A DNA stretch of 17,786 bases from Clostridiales bacterium. GTDB lineage: Bacteria > Bacillota_A > Clostridia > Saccharofermentanales > Saccharofermentanaceae. Location of the stretch: positions 1 to 17,786 of the forward strand of contig JAFYJX010000013.1 in the NCBI GenBank assembly GCA_017537905.1, read 5' to 3'. Positions within the stretch are counted from its first letter, which is position 1. Every line of letters begins with the position of its first letter. Below the pieces are notes generated by a model. It saw only the letters and a list, made by a program, of their open reading frames with translations. It was not told the DNA's origin and ran no database searches. Positions 1 to 6,387 of this stretch are shown in pieces. The translations under genes were made by a program, and so were the position numbers.

Positions 1-908
1 AGACAGTCGTTCATTACGTATCTTGCCCATGTGCCCCAGATAGCCGCAAGGCCTGCGCCGTGAGCTACGTCGTAAAGGCCGCCAAGCTCATGCTCAAGCT
101 TATGAGTCATCCAGTCACCGCCGTCATTTCCGCAGCCTGTAAGGCCGTTATGCGCAAGGCTTCCTGCCCACATAACTTCTGCACGTGCGTCGTAGTTCTG
201 AGGATCGTCACGGAGGATAACGGCATTCTTTTTAACTGTGCGGAGAAGTCCTTCTGCGAGCGCGTCTGTGATCTCCATGTTACCGCCGTTTGTGAAATAT
301 CTTTCCATCGTATGCATCATGATGTCAGTGCATCCGCAGGCCGTCTGATAATCAGGCAGCGTCATTGTAAGTTCAGGATTCATGATCGCAAATTTAGCAC
401 GTGAATAATCGCTGCTGTAGCCTCTCTTAACGAGACCCTCTTCCTTGGTGATAACTGAAGAATCGCTCATCTCGCTTCCGGTAGCTGCGATCGTAAGGAT
501 TACGCCGAGAGGCAGGCATCCTGTTGCCTTGCGCTTATAATCGTAGAAATCCCAGACATCACCTTCGTTTGCGACGCCGTATCCTATCGCCTTAGCAGAA
601 TCGATGGCGCTTCCGCCGCCTACTGCAAGGAGGAAATCAACGCCCTCTTTCTTGCAGAGTTCGATGCCTTCGTAAACAAGTCCAAGATGAGGATTCGGAA
701 CCGCGCCACCCAAAGTTACATAGCTGATTCCGGCATTATCCAATGTGTCCGTTACTCTCTTAAGAAGTCCGGAGCGCACAACGCTGCCGCCGCCGTAATG
801 AATAAGGATCTTTGTGCCGCCAAATTCCTTGATAAGATCTGCAACTTTAGATTCAGTGTTCTTTCCGAAAACAACTTTTGTCGGGGTGTAATACTTAAAA
901 TCAAACAT
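1..908 (-). CDS. Iron-containing alcohol dehydrogenase (butanol dehydrogenase-like), C-terminus cut by window edge
   Basis: Group III metal-dependent alcohol dehydrogenase that would interconvert aldehydes and alcohols with NAD(P)H in the cytoplasm, a typical fermentative role. The first 302 residues are visible; the family is usually about 385-390 residues, so roughly the last fifth lies outside. An N-terminal dinucleotide-binding half carries the GGGS loop (residues 97-100). The metal site is complete: D195 and H199 in TDIMMH, then H269 and H283 in the HKLEHELGG...HG block, with conserved H273 between them. The ATG at 908 follows an AAAGGAGT ribosome binding site (916-923). The gene starts 58 bp after the upstream terminator, and I see no convincing sigma-70 promoter in that space, so its transcription start is open. 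Substrate (butanal, acetaldehyde, lactaldehyde) cannot be told from sequence. Confidence 0.93.
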   Translation of the reverse strand, partial: MFDFKYYTPTKVVFGKNTESKVADLIKEFGGTKILIHYGGGSVVRSGLLKRVTDTLDNAGISYVTLGGAVPNPHLGLVYEGIELCKKEGVDFLLAVGGGSAIDSAKAIGYGVANEGDVWDFYDYKRKATGCLPLGVILTIAATGSEMSDSSVITKEEGLVKRGYSSDYSRAKFAIMNPELTMTLPDYQTACGCTDIMMHTMERYFTNGGNMEITDALAEGLLRTVKKNAVILRDDPQNYDARAEVMWAGSLAHNGLTGCGNDGGDWMTHKLEHELGGLYDVAHGAGLAAIWGTWARYVMNDC

Positions 909-966
909 TGATATTACTCCTTTCAATACGGCTTAAAACTTTTTTGACAGTTATATGATACACATA

Positions 967-1004
967 AAAAAAGACCCGAAAATACTATATTTCGGGTCTT
1001 TTTT
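967..1004. terminator. Symmetrical rho-independent terminator between the envelope operon and the alcohol dehydrogenase
   Basis: A perfect 10-bp stem, AAGACCCGAA (971-980) with TTCGGGTCTT (991-1000), is flanked by A-runs on the left and T-runs on the right, so it can work in both directions. On the minus strand it follows the stop of the four-pass membrane protein gene and ends the three-gene operon. Confidence 0.85.
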
Positions 1005-1039
1005 ATCGCATTTAGTTTAATCGGTCTTAAGGTGTTTGA

Positions 1040-1951
1040 TTAATTGTTATTGTTCTTTACCAATTCCATGATAGTTGCTTTTCTGAAGAAGAAGTTCACG
1101 AACGCCAACAGATAGATCAATCCGAAGCATGAGAATATCATGATGAAATCTTTATAATAGTCCATCGGTGCTACTACACCATCCTCAACAAGGTAAGGAA
1201 CCTCGAGGAATGCCTCTAAGAAAGTTACATCCGGGAAAAAGTCTATCAGCGTAATTGCCCACACCAGTCTGTCACCAAGAAGCAATGCGAACAGAGTAAA
1301 TAAAAGACAAACGATGATCCCTATGAAACAAACTCTTTCTTTTGCCAGGAGCTCATACAAAAATACCGGTAAGAACGAACCGATCATTACAGCGGGGATA
1401 AAGAATATCCAGCTGTTAGTCATTCCTGCAACAACACAGAGGAACAAAGTAATAATGGTGCCGATAAAAGCTCCCAGGATTCCCATTCCCATTCTGGGGG
1501 ACTTCAGATAAAATCTGCTCGTTTCAGAATCATCCTTGACATCACCGCTATAGTATTCGCCCTGAAGCATACTAACGCCGCCCTCAATATCTATAGGTGA
1601 ATTCGTGGATTTATAGCCCATAGCAGTAAGCGTAGTGGCAAAGATCATGATATCCTGCGCGATGTTAAAAGCGGCATCCATAGACAATGTCTCTTTGGGT
1701 GCATAAAGGTCAATGACCTCGTTCTCGAGGATGAAATCTGCAAATGTGCTTGTCTTATTAAATGCAGACTGGACATGTTCTTTAAAAGCATTCTGTCCGC
1801 CGATATATGCCTTGGTATTAACCCTGAGACTGCCGTCGGGAGTATAGCATACCTTGATCGTAAGTCCGCTGACATCTCCATTGATCTCATTGTCAGAGAT
1901 TTTCATGCCAAGATTAGTGTTCAGTTCAAGCAAAAATGCGTACTTATCCAT
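1040..1951 (-). CDS. Uncharacterised four-pass membrane protein with soluble N-terminal domain
   Basis: I do not recognise a family. The 303-residue product has an N-terminal soluble domain of about 150 residues without a signal peptide, followed by four hydrophobic segments at about 157-177, 180-200, 207-227 and 270-289. A long loop (228-269) lies between the third and fourth, and the protein ends in an asparagine run. By the positive-inside rule the N-terminal domain is probably cytoplasmic. I chose the ATG at 1951; a TTG two codons upstream (1957) is also in frame, but the GGGGG stretch 9 nt before the ATG is a reasonable ribosome binding site for it. It is the last gene of an operon with the single-pass protein (38 bp upstream) and the sensor-MFS protein, and is followed by a terminator. 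Co-transcription suggests a shared envelope role, which is inference. Confidence 0.8.
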   Translation of the reverse strand: MDKYAFLLELNTNLGMKISDNEINGDVSGLTIKVCYTPDGSLRVNTKAYIGGQNAFKEHVQSAFNKTSTFADFILENEVIDLYAPKETLSMDAAFNIAQDIMIFATTLTAMGYKSTNSPIDIEGGVSMLQGEYYSGDVKDDSETSRFYLKSPRMGMGILGAFIGTIITLFLCVVAGMTNSWIFFIPAVMIGSFLPVFLYELLAKERVCFIGIIVCLLFTLFALLLGDRLVWAITLIDFFPDVTFLEAFLEVPYLVEDGVVAPMDYYKDFIMIFSCFGLIYLLAFVNFFFRKATIMELVKNNNN

Positions 1952-1989
1952 CCTCAAAAACCCCCGTTATTTAGTTTTAAAAAGTTATA

Positions 1990-2778
1990 TCAGCCGCTCG
2001 TAGCAGATATGCCCGGAATCGTTGTCTCAGCGAGACTGGGCGCCGGTTGTCCGTTAGTCGTTGTCGTTGTTGTCTCTTCCTGGCTCTCAGTAGATGCATC
2101 CGTAGATACAGTAGGATTTGTCGGAGCAGGCATGAAGCCTTCTTCTGCGGACTTATCTGTCTGTATTCTCAAAGGATAGAATGAGAGCGCATTGTTGAAC
2201 TGGTCCTGAATCGTTGCCGATTCGAAAATACCCTTCTCATTAATGAGTTCGGAATGTCTGTAAGGAAGCACGACCGCTGCATAGCTTACGATCCAGATAA
2301 CGATAGCAAGAACAATGATCTCAAGGATCAAAAGCGGTGTGATCTGGAAAAGATCGTTAAGCTTTCTCATCTGCTTAGGACGTCTTACAGCTTTGTTCTT
2401 AACGTCTGTGTTGATGAATTCCATAGCCTTGAAGCCCTTGGAATCGATCTTGGAAAGGATCTTCTCGAGCATTGAATTTCTCGTATATTCATCGAGAAGC
2501 CTGTCCTCAAAAGTCATGTCTGCCGGAAGCGGATACTGGGCAACAATATTCTTGGCATTAGCAAGAAGAATGTCGCCGAACTCATAGATTACTCTGTCTC
2601 CCGGTATGTTATTACGCTTGGAATAGATGTCGAGATAAGACTTGATTATCGCATTCTCACATCTTGTAGCTTCCTTCGTAATACCGTAGCATGAAGAATA
2701 AACCATGACTACAGTAGACATATAGAAATCGCGGATATTCTCGCGTGTCAGTTTCTGATTCCAGAGTTCATCAGACAT
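1990..2778 (-). CDS. Uncharacterised single-pass membrane protein with a helical, weakly ECF-sigma-like N-terminus
   Basis: The product is 262 residues and its family is not recognised. Residues 1-140 are soluble and helical. Residues 12-55 have a pattern (FY, VY, CENAII, SYLDIY) that loosely resembles region 2 of ECF sigma factors, but the match is too weak to name. A basic patch (KAVRRPKQMRK, 129-139) precedes one transmembrane helix at about 148-170, which predicts a cytoplasmic N-terminus and an external C-terminus. The last 50 residues are low-complexity Thr/Ser/Pro, including six consecutive threonines. The ATG at 2778 is preferred over in-frame upstream ATGs because an AAGGAGG sits 8 nt before it. 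The start overlaps the end of the sensor-MFS gene by 8 nt, which indicates translational coupling. Confidence 0.8.
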   Translation of the reverse strand: MSDELWNQKLTRENIRDFYMSTVVMVYSSCYGITKEATRCENAIIKSYLDIYSKRNNIPGDRVIYEFGDILLANAKNIVAQYPLPADMTFEDRLLDEYTRNSMLEKILSKIDSKGFKAMEFINTDVKNKAVRRPKQMRKLNDLFQITPLLILEIIVLAIVIWIVSYAAVVLPYRHSELINEKGIFESATIQDQFNNALSFYPLRIQTDKSAEEGFMPAPTNPTVSTDASTESQEETTTTTTNGQPAPSLAETTIPGISATSG

Positions 2779-5700
2779 TTTGATTACCTCCTTCATTACC
2801 ATCACCGTTCAGGAAAGCCAAAGGATCAACAGGTCCCTGAGGTGCAGGTGCATCGTAAGGTGCAGTATTCGATCCTGCATAAGGATCAGCCTGTTCCTGC
2901 GGCATCTGGGGCGCAGCATACTGAGCCGGCTGCTGATACTGCTGTACAGGCTGCTGGTATTGCTGCTGTCCGTACTGCTGATACTGCTGTGTCTGTTGGT
3001 ACTGCGGCTGTTGCTGGTACTGCTGTGGCTGCTGATACTGCGGTTGCTGCTGATACTGAGGCTGTACAGGCTGCTGGTATTGCTGGCCATAAGGCTGCTG
3101 ATACTGTTGCTGTACAGGCTGCTGATATTGCTGCTGATACTGCTGCTGGACAGGTGCCTGAGGTGCAGGAGCCGTATACTGTTCTTCTGCAGCATACTGC
3201 TCTTCTGCTACATTGAAAGCGTCTGCGGGAGCTGCTGCGACAGTACCGTCCGGCATTACAACTGTGGAAGGCTGGGCATTAACAGGTGCCTGGCGGCCGT
3301 GAGGTGCATTGGGAGCCGCGGGCTTTTCGCGCTTTGCCTTCTGGGGCTTTAATGAGAGATCTCTCTCATCGATCTTGCCTGCATAAGCTGACAGAGGATA
3401 AATGAATGCCAGGATAGCAATGACAACCGTAAGAGCAAGGAATGTGATCCTGACATTATTGACCATGAAAGCGATCATGGAGATCGGGAGCAGCAGACCT
3501 GCGCCGAGATATACGGTATATTCGGCAAGCTTTCTTAAGTTGGTCCTGACATTACCGTTGCAGATGAGATAGAGAACGTAAATGTAATAGTAATCGTGAA
3601 TACCGAGAGCGATACCCATGAAAGCACTTGTTACAACGAGCGTCTTAGCTGACGGCATAAGTGCAAAGATGAAAAGACCGAGCACTGTTGAAGCTGCCTG
3701 GATCAATACTCTCGTACGTGATGTAAGGATATGCGCGAGTCTGTTCTTAAAGAATCCGCAGACGAAGCACGCCATGAAACCGCATACGAGGAAATAGAAC
3801 GAAGTTGTAGGAAGTGAGATTCCGACGTTATCGAGATAGTTCGGTACGAACATTGTCATGAAAGCGATCGCCAAACCGAGCATCAGGAATGAAGAATTAA
3901 GGAATCTCGCGATCCTGGAATCAGCGAAAACAGAGAGATATCCGCTTATGGACAGAGGTGCTTCCCTTACCTGTGTATTATTCTGCATGAAGTAGATCAT
4001 GCCGATAGCTGTAAGAACGAGAGCAGCGCCGCTTATGATCGTTACGATAAACAGACCGTATCTCTCATAGCAGATACCTGCGATAACGGCACCGACAGCA
4101 GAACCGAGGAAGTAAGAAGCTGCCTGAACGTTATGGATAACTCTGTCGTTATAGTCCTTGTAACCCAATCTTCCCGCATTGATACGGTAGTCTCTTAAAT
4201 AGTCGAAAGACATACCGAAGCAGAATCCGATCGGAAGTGCCAATACCATCGTAAGATAAGGGAAACTGATAACTCCGGCAATGAGCGCCAGGAAATAACC
4301 TGCGCAGGTAACGGCAACAAGAGCGATCCTGCTGGTAAGGTTAGCCTTGATGCTGTTCCTGATTCCGGAGAATCCGAGATAGCCCCAGATAAACAGGAGC
4401 AATGTTACGCATATAAAGGCCTGCACGGCCGGCATCGGCAATTCCGACAGTTGTTCCTTGAAATAATCCGCGAACGTTATCGGCATCATGATAGATCCGA
4501 AAGCTGTAAAGAAAGACAGGAATCTGTTTGCATTCTCGCCGTACATTACGAGTACGGGAGCGTTGCCTGAAATACCCTTGGATACTGTGGAGATCAGGAG
4601 ATTGATCTCGAAGACGATGATGCCCATCGAGATGGCGATCGATATGATCGTGAATATCCATGAAAGGCTCATTCCGTTTACAGAACTCTCAAAATCGGAA
4701 CGCGGCATCATGATCTCTAGAACACCGGCTACGGTATTCTCTGACGATATGATCGGCGCAATGGCGCATACATAAGCTACGCCTCCGTCATTTCGCGAAG
4801 TAAACGAAGCCTGAAGCAGACTGAAGCAGTCAATATACTGGTTGCCTGCACCGGTAAGATAATACTGCTGTACATTTCCTGTATCTGTTGATGAATAGAG
4901 TCTTAAGAAAGAGTCTCCTGCCATCGTATAGATATTAACGATATACTGCTTGTCCTTGCCGTATTTGTAGATAGGAAGCATGTAATTCATGCCTTCCCTG
5001 ACATCCGTATAAGAAAGAGCTGCAGCTGAAGATACTGCGCACTTCTCCATCATGTCGGCACGCTCACTTTCGAGCGCCTTCATATATGTCTTCGAAAGCT
5101 GAGTAGCCATTACGAGAAGAACAACAAGTATGATCGTGAAGCAGTAACCGATAGTTGAAGAAATAAGTCTTCTGTCACGGCTCTGTGCTGTTTCTGCGTT
5201 AGCCTTGTCTCCCCTGCCTCTGAAGATCCTGATAAGAACTTCCTGAACGGCAAAGAGGATTACGCCTGCAAGAACTGCGATGATGCAGGCCGTGAGAATT
5301 CTCTGCTCGAGCTTGTCACCGATATCGTACAACTCACCGAAAGTGCACTTATACTCAAATACGCCGACACAGATTCCCGTACTGTCTGTGATAGGAACGA
5401 TAACGCTCTCATAATTCTTTCCGACGAGGACTGTACTCTTCGAAGTATTTCCGAGCCATTCGGAAATATCTCTTCCTGCAACAGCAAACTCTGAAGGATC
5501 GTTAACACCATGACTTAAAAGAAGTGATAACTGGCCGTTGCTGTAACCGAAGAGTCCGTAACCTTCTGCTGACAGATTCTCTTTGGTTGTATCAACGAGC
5601 ATAAGATCCAAAACAGTGCTGTACTTTGCCGGAGCATTAACAGTATTCGATGTCAGGTCATCACCGTCTATAGTCATTCTTACGATGTCTGCGACCTGAT

Positions 5701-5881
5701 GCATCTTGTTGTCGGATATCATTTTGAATTCATTCTCGAACTGCAGTCTCATGTGATGTACAGCAAAAGATACCGCAGCAATTGCTACGACGAATGAAAC
5801 GATAATCAAAATACAGATACGAACTATTCTGCCGGTAACGTCATTACGTTCAGCGGTCCGTTCACTCTGAAGATTAGCCAT
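2771..5881 (-). CDS. MFS-like transporter fused to two extracytoplasmic sensor-like domains, with Gln/Tyr-rich C-terminal tail
   Basis: The product is 1036 residues. Transmembrane helices at about 20-42 and 198-217 bracket an external domain (44-197), and helices at about 241-260 and 408-430 bracket a second one (262-404). Each external domain ends in a strand pattern such as IVPITDSTGICVGVFEY, which recalls Cache-type sensor domains. Residues 450-835 hold about twelve hydrophobic segments like a major facilitator superfamily permease, with a basic loop near 558-581 in the middle of the bundle. A cytoplasmic tail follows: Lys/Pro/Ala-rich (845-905), then almost only Gln, Tyr and Pro (908-990), then acidic/Gly-rich to the end. 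The ATG at 5881 has a GGGGAGG site upstream; longer in-frame starts would run into tRNA-fMet. It is the first gene of a three-gene operon. Substrate unknown; typical MFS proteins are about 400 residues and lack these additions. Confidence 0.82.
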   Translation of the reverse strand: MANLQSERTAERNDVTGRIVRICILIIVSFVVAIAAVSFAVHHMRLQFENEFKMISDNKMHQVADIVRMTIDGDDLTSNTVNAPAKYSTVLDLMLVDTTKENLSAEGYGLFGYSNGQLSLLLSHGVNDPSEFAVAGRDISEWLGNTSKSTVLVGKNYESVIVPITDSTGICVGVFEYKCTFGELYDIGDKLEQRILTACIIAVLAGVILFAVQEVLIRIFRGRGDKANAETAQSRDRRLISSTIGYCFTIILVVLLVMATQLSKTYMKALESERADMMEKCAVSSAAALSYTDVREGMNYMLPIYKYGKDKQYIVNIYTMAGDSFLRLYSSTDTGNVQQYYLTGAGNQYIDCFSLLQASFTSRNDGGVAYVCAIAPIISSENTVAGVLEIMMPRSDFESSVNGMSLSWIFTIISIAISMGIIVFEINLLISTVSKGISGNAPVLVMYGENANRFLSFFTAFGSIMMPITFADYFKEQLSELPMPAVQAFICVTLLLFIWGYLGFSGIRNSIKANLTSRIALVAVTCAGYFLALIAGVISFPYLTMVLALPIGFCFGMSFDYLRDYRINAGRLGYKDYNDRVIHNVQAASYFLGSAVGAVIAGICYERYGLFIVTIISGAALVLTAIGMIYFMQNNTQVREAPLSISGYLSVFADSRIARFLNSSFLMLGLAIAFMTMFVPNYLDNVGISLPTTSFYFLVCGFMACFVCGFFKNRLAHILTSRTRVLIQAASTVLGLFIFALMPSAKTLVVTSAFMGIALGIHDYYYIYVLYLICNGNVRTNLRKLAEYTVYLGAGLLLPISMIAFMVNNVRITFLALTVVIAILAFIYPLSAYAGKIDERDLSLKPQKAKREKPAAPNAPHGRQAPVNAQPSTVVMPDGTVAAAPADAFNVAEEQYAAEEQYTAPAPQAPVQQQYQQQYQQPVQQQYQQPYGQQYQQPVQPQYQQQPQYQQPQQYQQQPQYQQTQQYQQYGQQQYQQPVQQYQQPAQYAAPQMPQEQADPYAGSNTAPYDAPAPQGPVDPLAFLNGDGNEGGNQNV
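2787..2793 (-). promoter_or_regulatory. Ribosome binding site embedded in the upstream coding sequence
   Basis: A full AAGGAGG motif, 8 nt before the ATG at 2778, lies inside the last codons of the sensor-MFS gene (which reads it as Gly-Gly). It fixes the start of the downstream gene. Together with the 8-nt overlap it shows that the two proteins are made in coupled fashion. Confidence 0.8.
2912..3160 (-). repeat. Low-complexity CAG/TAC-rich tract encoding the Gln/Tyr-rich tail
   Basis: On the plus strand this tract is dominated by CTG, TTG and ATA units (CTGCTGATACTGCTG and variants). It encodes residues 908-990 of the sensor-MFS protein as imperfect repeats of QQYQQP, QPQYQQ and similar. 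Such tracts can change length by slippage, so tail length may vary between strains (inference). Confidence 0.85.
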
Positions 5882-5920
5882 TTGAAAGAAGCCTCCCCTA
5901 TTAGCTGAAAATCCGCATAC

Positions 5921-5926
5921 ATTATA
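5921..5926 (-). promoter_or_regulatory. Probable -10 box for the sensor-MFS operon
   Basis: A perfect TATAAT on the minus strand lies 40 bp upstream of the ATG at 5881. The expected -35 position is only a T-run, with T-rich sequence further upstream, so this is a weak or activator-dependent promoter if it is real. It sits after the tRNA terminator, which supports an independent start. Confidence 0.45.
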
Positions 5927-5983
5927 CACAAATGCTAAAAAAATAAAAAATATAATAAAAGGCAGGTTTGGATCAATTATCCG

Positions 5984-6021
5984 AAAATAAAAACGATAGC
6001 TGATCAGATCAACTATCGTTT
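5984..6021 (-). terminator. Rho-independent terminator of the tRNA-Leu/tRNA-fMet operon
   Basis: Arms 5991-6005 and 6007-6021 pair over up to 15 bp with one G-U, so the real loop takes a few bases from the stem ends. On the minus strand the hairpin is followed by a T-rich run. It begins 6 bp after the CCA end of tRNA-fMet. Confidence 0.85.
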
Positions 6022-6026
6022 CATTC

Positions 6027-6103
6027 TGGTTGCGGAGGCGGGACTCGAACCACACGACCTCCGGGTTATGAGCCCGGCAAGCTACCAACTGCTCCACTCC
6101 GCG
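6027..6103 (-). tRNA. Initiator tRNA-fMet (CAU)
   Basis: 77 nt including an encoded CCA. The anticodon CAT is at 6068-6070. Two hallmarks identify the initiator rather than the elongator: the acceptor stem starts with an unpaired C1 opposite A72, and the anticodon stem has three consecutive G-C pairs next to the loop (GGG-CTCATAA-CCC). It is the second gene of a two-tRNA transcript with tRNA-Leu, 31 bp apart. Confidence 0.95.
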
Positions 6104-6134
6104 ATATTATCGCCGCACTTAATAAAGGAATAAA

Positions 6135-6221
6135 TGGTGCTCGTGACCGGACTTGAACCGGTACGGATTTTACTCCGACGGATTTTAAGTCCGTTGCGTC
6201 TGCCAATTCCGCCACACGAGC
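6135..6221 (-). tRNA. tRNA-Leu (UAA)
   Basis: 87 nt including an encoded CCA. It has the long variable arm typical of class II tRNAs. The anticodon is TAA (6185-6187) in the loop CTTAAAA, and the acceptor stem GCTCGTG/CACGAGC pairs perfectly. It is the first gene of the tRNA transcript. Confidence 0.95.
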
Positions 6222-6241
6222 CTATCCGTAAGTGCTGAATG

Positions 6242-6270
6242 ATATTATCATCATGACTCTTCAAAGTCAA
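6242..6270 (-). promoter_or_regulatory. Sigma-70 promoter of the tRNA-Leu/tRNA-fMet operon
   Basis: On the minus strand TTGACT (6265-6270) and TAATAT (6242-6247) are separated by exactly 17 bp. The -10 box lies 20 bp before the first base of tRNA-Leu, leaving room for a short leader. This is one of the clearest promoters in the window. Confidence 0.8.
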
Positions 6271-6326
6271 GACAAGAATCGTGTTGTATATGAAACGAAA
6301 TGACAGGAAACCGTAACATAAGTGTA

Positions 6327-6354
6327 TTGATTGAAAACTTAAGAGCGATACAAT
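6327..6354 (+). promoter_or_regulatory. Probable promoter of the Pro/Ala-rich membrane protein
   Basis: TTGATT (6327-6332) and TACAAT (6349-6354) are separated by 16 bp, upstream of the AAGGAG site and ATG at 6388. It is divergent from the tRNA promoter, with 56 bp between the two -35 boxes. Confidence 0.5.
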
Positions 6355-6387
6355 GAGTATATTAATATTAAAAAGGAGATTAGACTT

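Noticed and set aside
944..972. Plus-strand TTGACA at 944-949 as a promoter
   Set aside because: The -10 position falls on an A-run in the terminator and no plus-strand gene follows.
2780..3352. Plus-strand frames rich in Leu/Ile/Arg or Ala/Asp opposite the Gln/Tyr-rich tail
   Set aside because: They are produced by reading the CAG/TAC repeat tract on the other strand; no start context.
5882..6097. Longer N-terminus of the sensor-MFS protein
   Set aside because: The frame runs through tRNA-fMet and its terminator; the ATG at 5881 follows a ribosome binding site.
6027..6221. tRNA genes as integration site of a mobile element
   Set aside because: No integrase, no direct repeat of a tRNA 3' end and no phage or transposon genes in the window.
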